Source: Spirochaetales bacterium
GTDB lineage: Bacteria; Spirochaetota; Spirochaetia; DSM-27196; SLAA01
DNA: 8,295 bases
Direction: 5' to 3'
NCBI GenBank assembly: GCA_007126415.1
Contig: SLBH01000243.1
Span: 1 to 8,295 of the forward strand
Shown here: positions 5,844 to 8,295 of the stretch, one piece after another
How positions within the stretch are numbered: the stretch's first letter is position 1
How the letters are laid out: each line of letters starts with the position of its first letter
Notes under the pieces: model-generated
Seen by the model: the letters and a program-made list of their open reading frames with translations, nothing else
Database searches by the model: none
Told to the model about the DNA's origin: nothing
Position numbers and translations under genes: made by a program

Positions 5844-7659
5844 CCGTCACGCTCTTGGCCAGGTTGCGCGGCTGATCTACATCGCGCCCGAGCTCAAGAG
5901 CCGTGTAATACGCAAACAGCTGCAGCGGGATCGTCATCACAAACGGGTACATGAGCTCGTGCACGCGCGGCACCATGATCACGTCATCGGCGAGGGCCGC
6001 CACCTCGTGGTCGTCCTCGACGCAGACCGCGATCACCTGTCCGTTACGCGCCTTCACTTCCTTCATGTTGGAGATGACCTTCTCGCGCAACGGATCGTCC
6101 GGCACCAAGAACAGACTCGGCGTCTCGGGGCCGATCAGCGCGATTGGACCGTGCTTGACCTCGGCGGCGCTGTAGCCCTCGGCGTGGATATAGGAGATCT
6201 CCTTGAGCTTGAGCGCTCCCTCGAACGCAACCGGATAGTTGATGCCGCGCCCGAGAAACAGAAAGTTTCGCGCTTCGTGATACTTATGCGCGATCTGGGC
6301 AATGGCGGGCGCGGAGCTCAAAACGGTGGATACCTGATCGGGAACCGCCTCGAGCGCCTGCACAAACTTCATACCGGCTTCGTACGACATATGCCGCATC
6401 CGCCCGATCAACAGCGTAAAGATGTAGAGCGCGGTTAACTGGCTTGTGAACGCCTTGGTGGACGCAACCGCGATCTCGGGACCCGAGTGGATATAGACGC
6501 CGCCGTCGGACTCCCGGGGAATAGAAGCGCCGACGACATTACAGATGCCGAGCACCCGCGCACCCTTGCGCTGAAGCTCGCGCATCGCGTAGAGCGTATC
6601 GGCGGTCTCGCCCGATTGCGAGATCGCAAAGTAGATGCTGTTGCGCTCAACGATGGGGTTGCGATACCGCACCTCGGCGGCGAGCTCCACCGTGCACGGG
6701 ATGCGCGCGATCGACTCTATCAGATAAGACGCCACCAACCCGGCGTAGAACGAGGTACCGGCCGCGATGATCTTCACCCGCTCGAGGTCCAGCAACTCTT
6801 TCTTGCTCATGTTGAGCCCGCCGAGATGTCCGTTTGCGTACTCGTGATCGAGCCTGCCTTGCATCGCCCGAAGAATCGATTCCGGCTGCTCGAAGATCTC
6901 TTTCTCCATGAAGTGGCGGTAGCCGCCCTTCTCTATTTCCTCGAGCTCCCAGTTGATGATCTGAATGTGCTTATCCACCTTGCGAGACTGCAGATCGGTG
7001 GTTCGGTAGTTGTCCGCAGTGATCGTCACGATCTCGCCGTCCTCGAGGTAAATCGCCTGCTTGGTGTGCCCAAGGATCGCGGTAACGTCCGAGGCGAGAA
7101 ACATCTCGTTCTCACCGACGCCGAGCACTAACGGCGAGCCGTTGCGCGCGCCTACCACCACACCCGGTTCGTCGAGGTGCGTAACCGCGATTCCGTAGGT
7201 GCCCTTGAGCAGCTGCACGGCCTGCTGTACCGCCGCCGCAAGGTTTCCGTCATAGAGCTTCGCAACGAGGTGCGCTATCACCTCCGAGTCGGTCTCGCTG
7301 GCAAACTCAACGCCTTCAGTCGCAAGCTTCTCTCGCAGCACCGAGTAGTTCTCGATGATGCCGTTATGGACGATCGCGACCTTGCCGCCGTTATCGAGGT
7401 GCGGATGCGCGTTTTCGTCGGTCACGCCGCCGTGCGTCGCCCAGCGCGTGTGCCCGATTCCGCAGTCGCCGAGGAGTTCGTGCTGAACCGCTTCACGGAG
7501 CGTGGCGATCTTTCCGGCGCGCTTGATCACGGTGATCTCGGCGTTCGACCTCACCGCAACCCCGGCTGAGTCGTAGCCGCGGTACTCCATACGCTTCAGG
7601 CCTTCGAGAAGCACCTCGCCCATTGGTTTCGGGCCGCAGTAGCCGATTATTCCGCACAT
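5836..7659 (-). CDS. glmS: Glutamine--fructose-6-phosphate aminotransferase (isomerizing)
   Basis: The enzyme converts fructose-6-phosphate and glutamine into glucosamine-6-phosphate and glutamate, the first step toward UDP-GlcNAc, peptidoglycan and other amino-sugar polymers. All 607 residues fit the normal bacterial length. The N-terminal glutaminase domain (about 2-240) starts MCGIIGY, with Cys2 becoming the catalytic nucleophile after Met removal. RWATHG is at 74-79, the oxyanion pair Asn99-Gly100 is in HNG, and Asp124 is in SETDSE. SIS domain 1 (about 288-425) has SQSGET at 347-352 and STKAF at 400-404. SIS domain 2 (about 460-600) has KLKE at 484-487 and the conserved His503 in VKHGP. 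The C-terminus PRNLAKSVTVE is the family signature. ATG 7659-7657 has AGGAGG at 8-nt spacing. No glmS ribozyme can fit upstream, because the CRP-like gene ends only 4 nt before. Confidence 0.98.
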   Translation of the reverse strand: MCGIIGYCGPKPMGEVLLEGLKRMEYRGYDSAGVAVRSNAEITVIKRAGKIATLREAVQHELLGDCGIGHTRWATHGGVTDENAHPHLDNGGKVAIVHNGIIENYSVLREKLATEGVEFASETDSEVIAHLVAKLYDGNLAAAVQQAVQLLKGTYGIAVTHLDEPGVVVGARNGSPLVLGVGENEMFLASDVTAILGHTKQAIYLEDGEIVTITADNYRTTDLQSRKVDKHIQIINWELEEIEKGGYRHFMEKEIFEQPESILRAMQGRLDHEYANGHLGGLNMSKKELLDLERVKIIAAGTSFYAGLVASYLIESIARIPCTVELAAEVRYRNPIVERNSIYFAISQSGETADTLYAMRELQRKGARVLGICNVVGASIPRESDGGVYIHSGPEIAVASTKAFTSQLTALYIFTLLIGRMRHMSYEAGMKFVQALEAVPDQVSTVLSSAPAIAQIAHKYHEARNFLFLGRGINYPVAFEGALKLKEISYIHAEGYSAAEVKHGPIALIGPETPSLFLVPDDPLREKVISNMKEVKARNGQVIAVCVEDDHEVAALADDVIMVPRVHELMYPFVMTIPLQLFAYYTALELGRDVDQPRNLAKSVTVE

Positions 7660-7673
7660 TCCATTAGCCTCCT
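7660..7673 (-). promoter_or_regulatory. Ribosome binding site of glmS embedded in the 3' end of the upstream regulator gene
   Basis: On the minus strand AGGAGG (7673-7668) overlaps the last codons of the CRP-like gene, whose TAA stop is at 7666-7664. The glmS ATG begins 4 nt after that stop. The TAA also overlaps an out-of-frame ATG (TAATG) that opens a five-codon decoy; the 8-nt Shine-Dalgarno spacing and the conserved MCGIIGY start show that glmS begins at 7659. Confidence 0.8.
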
Positions 7674-8287
7674 AACTGCTCTGCAAACGCGGTAATACTG
7701 TCGCGGTTCTTGATACGTAACGCGTTCCCTTGAAGATGTATTACACCGGCATCGACCAATTCCGTGATCGCGGTACTCACGGTCGCGGCCGGCACACCGA
7801 GATGCGTTGAGATGTCCTCCACCGCGCGATCGCGCGAGAGGCACGGGTCCTCGTCGGGCTTTTCCATGAACTTGTAGTACAGAATAAGCGCGATATGGCT
7901 GCGAACGTTCTTGCGAACGAGGTTCTGTAGCTGCGAGTTGGTGTGCTGCAGTCGCTTACAGAGGCGGTCGATCACGTTCATCGCGATCTTGGCGTTCTTC
8001 TCGATCATCCCCTGAAACCCGGCGCGGTCAAACGCCAGCAGCTGCACCGTGCCGAGCGCGGTGGCGGTAGCGGTACGCCGAATCTGCGACACGATCGCCA
8101 TCTCTCCGAGGAACTCGCCCTTTCCAAGATCCGCGAGCGTGTAGTCTCGCCCGTCGATATTCTTGCTGATACGAACGACACCGCTTTGGATGATGTACAT
8201 GCGGTCGCCGATATCGCCTTCGCGGAAAATGACCCTTCCGTTCTCGATGGTTTGCCCGTATTTGTCGAATAATGGGCTCTCGGCCAT
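7664..8287 (-). CDS. CRP/FNR-family transcriptional regulator with cyclic-nucleotide-binding fold
   Basis: The 207-residue protein has an N-terminal cNMP-binding beta-barrel (about 15-95) with GDRMYIIQSG at 27-36. Its phosphate-binding-cassette region GEFLGEMAIVSQIRRTATA (58-76) retains Glu62, Arg71 and Thr72, the positions that in CRP contact cyclic nucleotide phosphate and ribose. A long dimer helix (about 98-127) leads to a winged helix-turn-helix (about 129-195), with a recognition helix near AATVSTAITELVDAG (167-181). No FNR-type N-terminal cysteine cluster is present, so it is unlikely to be an Fe-S oxygen sensor. Cyclic nucleotide binding is plausible but unproven. It is the first visible gene of an operon with glmS and the exported-protein gene. 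The ATG at 8287-8285 is only 8 nt from the window edge. The frame stays open to the edge, so an upstream start and the promoter cannot be excluded. Confidence 0.9.
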   Translation of the reverse strand: MAESPLFDKYGQTIENGRVIFREGDIGDRMYIIQSGVVRISKNIDGRDYTLADLGKGEFLGEMAIVSQIRRTATATALGTVQLLAFDRAGFQGMIEKNAKIAMNVIDRLCKRLQHTNSQLQNLVRKNVRSHIALILYYKFMEKPDEDPCLSRDRAVEDISTHLGVPAATVSTAITELVDAGVIHLQGNALRIKNRDSITAFAEQLGG

Positions 8288-8295
8288 GCCGTTGC

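Noticed and set aside
5611..6438. 275-codon plus-strand open frame opposite the exported-protein gene and glmS
   Set aside because: It crosses two real minus-strand genes and their overlap, with an Arg/His-rich shadow composition.
7660..7663. glmS ribozyme upstream of glmS
   Set aside because: Only 4 nt separate glmS from the upstream coding region, so there is no room for the ribozyme, and the glmS ribozyme is mostly known from Firmicutes.
7647..7665. Alternative ATG overlapping the regulator stop (TAATG) as the glmS start
   Set aside because: That ATG is in another frame and stops after five codons. GlmS must start MCGIIGY to expose its catalytic cysteine.
1..8295. Mobile elements, CRISPR arrays, tRNA or rRNA genes
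   Set aside because: No transposase frame, terminal repeats, regularly spaced repeats or tRNA-like cloverleaf were seen; almost all sequence is accounted for by housekeeping or regulatory genes.

Overview
The window is GC-rich, densely coded bacterial chromosome with no mobile element, CRISPR array or RNA gene that I can see. From memory of protein families only, a free-living spirochaete (Spirochaetota) is the best guess. The pointers are a short TPR lipoprotein, a CRP-like protein followed directly by glmS, and a receiver/PPDK fusion protein. No search was possible, so the lineage is an inference of moderate strength.

Layout. Positions 1-99 are the 3' end of a plus-strand gene, probably a class I/II PLP aminotransferase. 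It converges on gdhA (188-1525, minus), an NADP-type glutamate dehydrogenase, with a GC-rich hairpin between them. Between gdhA and the next gene lies an unusually AT-rich divergent regulatory region (1526-1774). It holds a candidate gdhA promoter, an 8-bp dyad, a three-copy 8-bp tandem repeat, and a promoter placed so that the plus-strand transcript would begin at or next to its ATG, giving a leaderless mRNA. The plus-strand gene (1775-4816) encodes a 1013-residue protein. It has a degenerate receiver domain, an intact receiver domain, a PPDK/PEP-synthase-type ATP-binding domain, and a C-terminal region with a histidine spaced like the phospho-histidine of PEP-utilising enzymes. A small TPR lipoprotein gene (4862-5272) follows, probably in the same transcript.

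The right part is a minus-strand operon read from right to left: a CRP/FNR-type regulator (7664-8287), glmS (5836-7659) and a small exported protein of unknown function (5322-5843). The genes are separated by 4 nt and then overlap by 8 nt. This operon converges on the lipoprotein gene through a nested inverted repeat.

Functionally, gdhA makes glutamate from ammonium and 2-oxoglutarate, and GlmS spends glutamine on amino sugars for the cell wall. The window therefore joins nitrogen assimilation, envelope precursor supply and two regulatory proteins. The least understood item is the receiver/PPDK fusion. It looks like a response-regulated phosphotransfer or nucleotide-sensing protein rather than a normal PEP synthase, because the PEP/pyruvate TIM barrel is missing.
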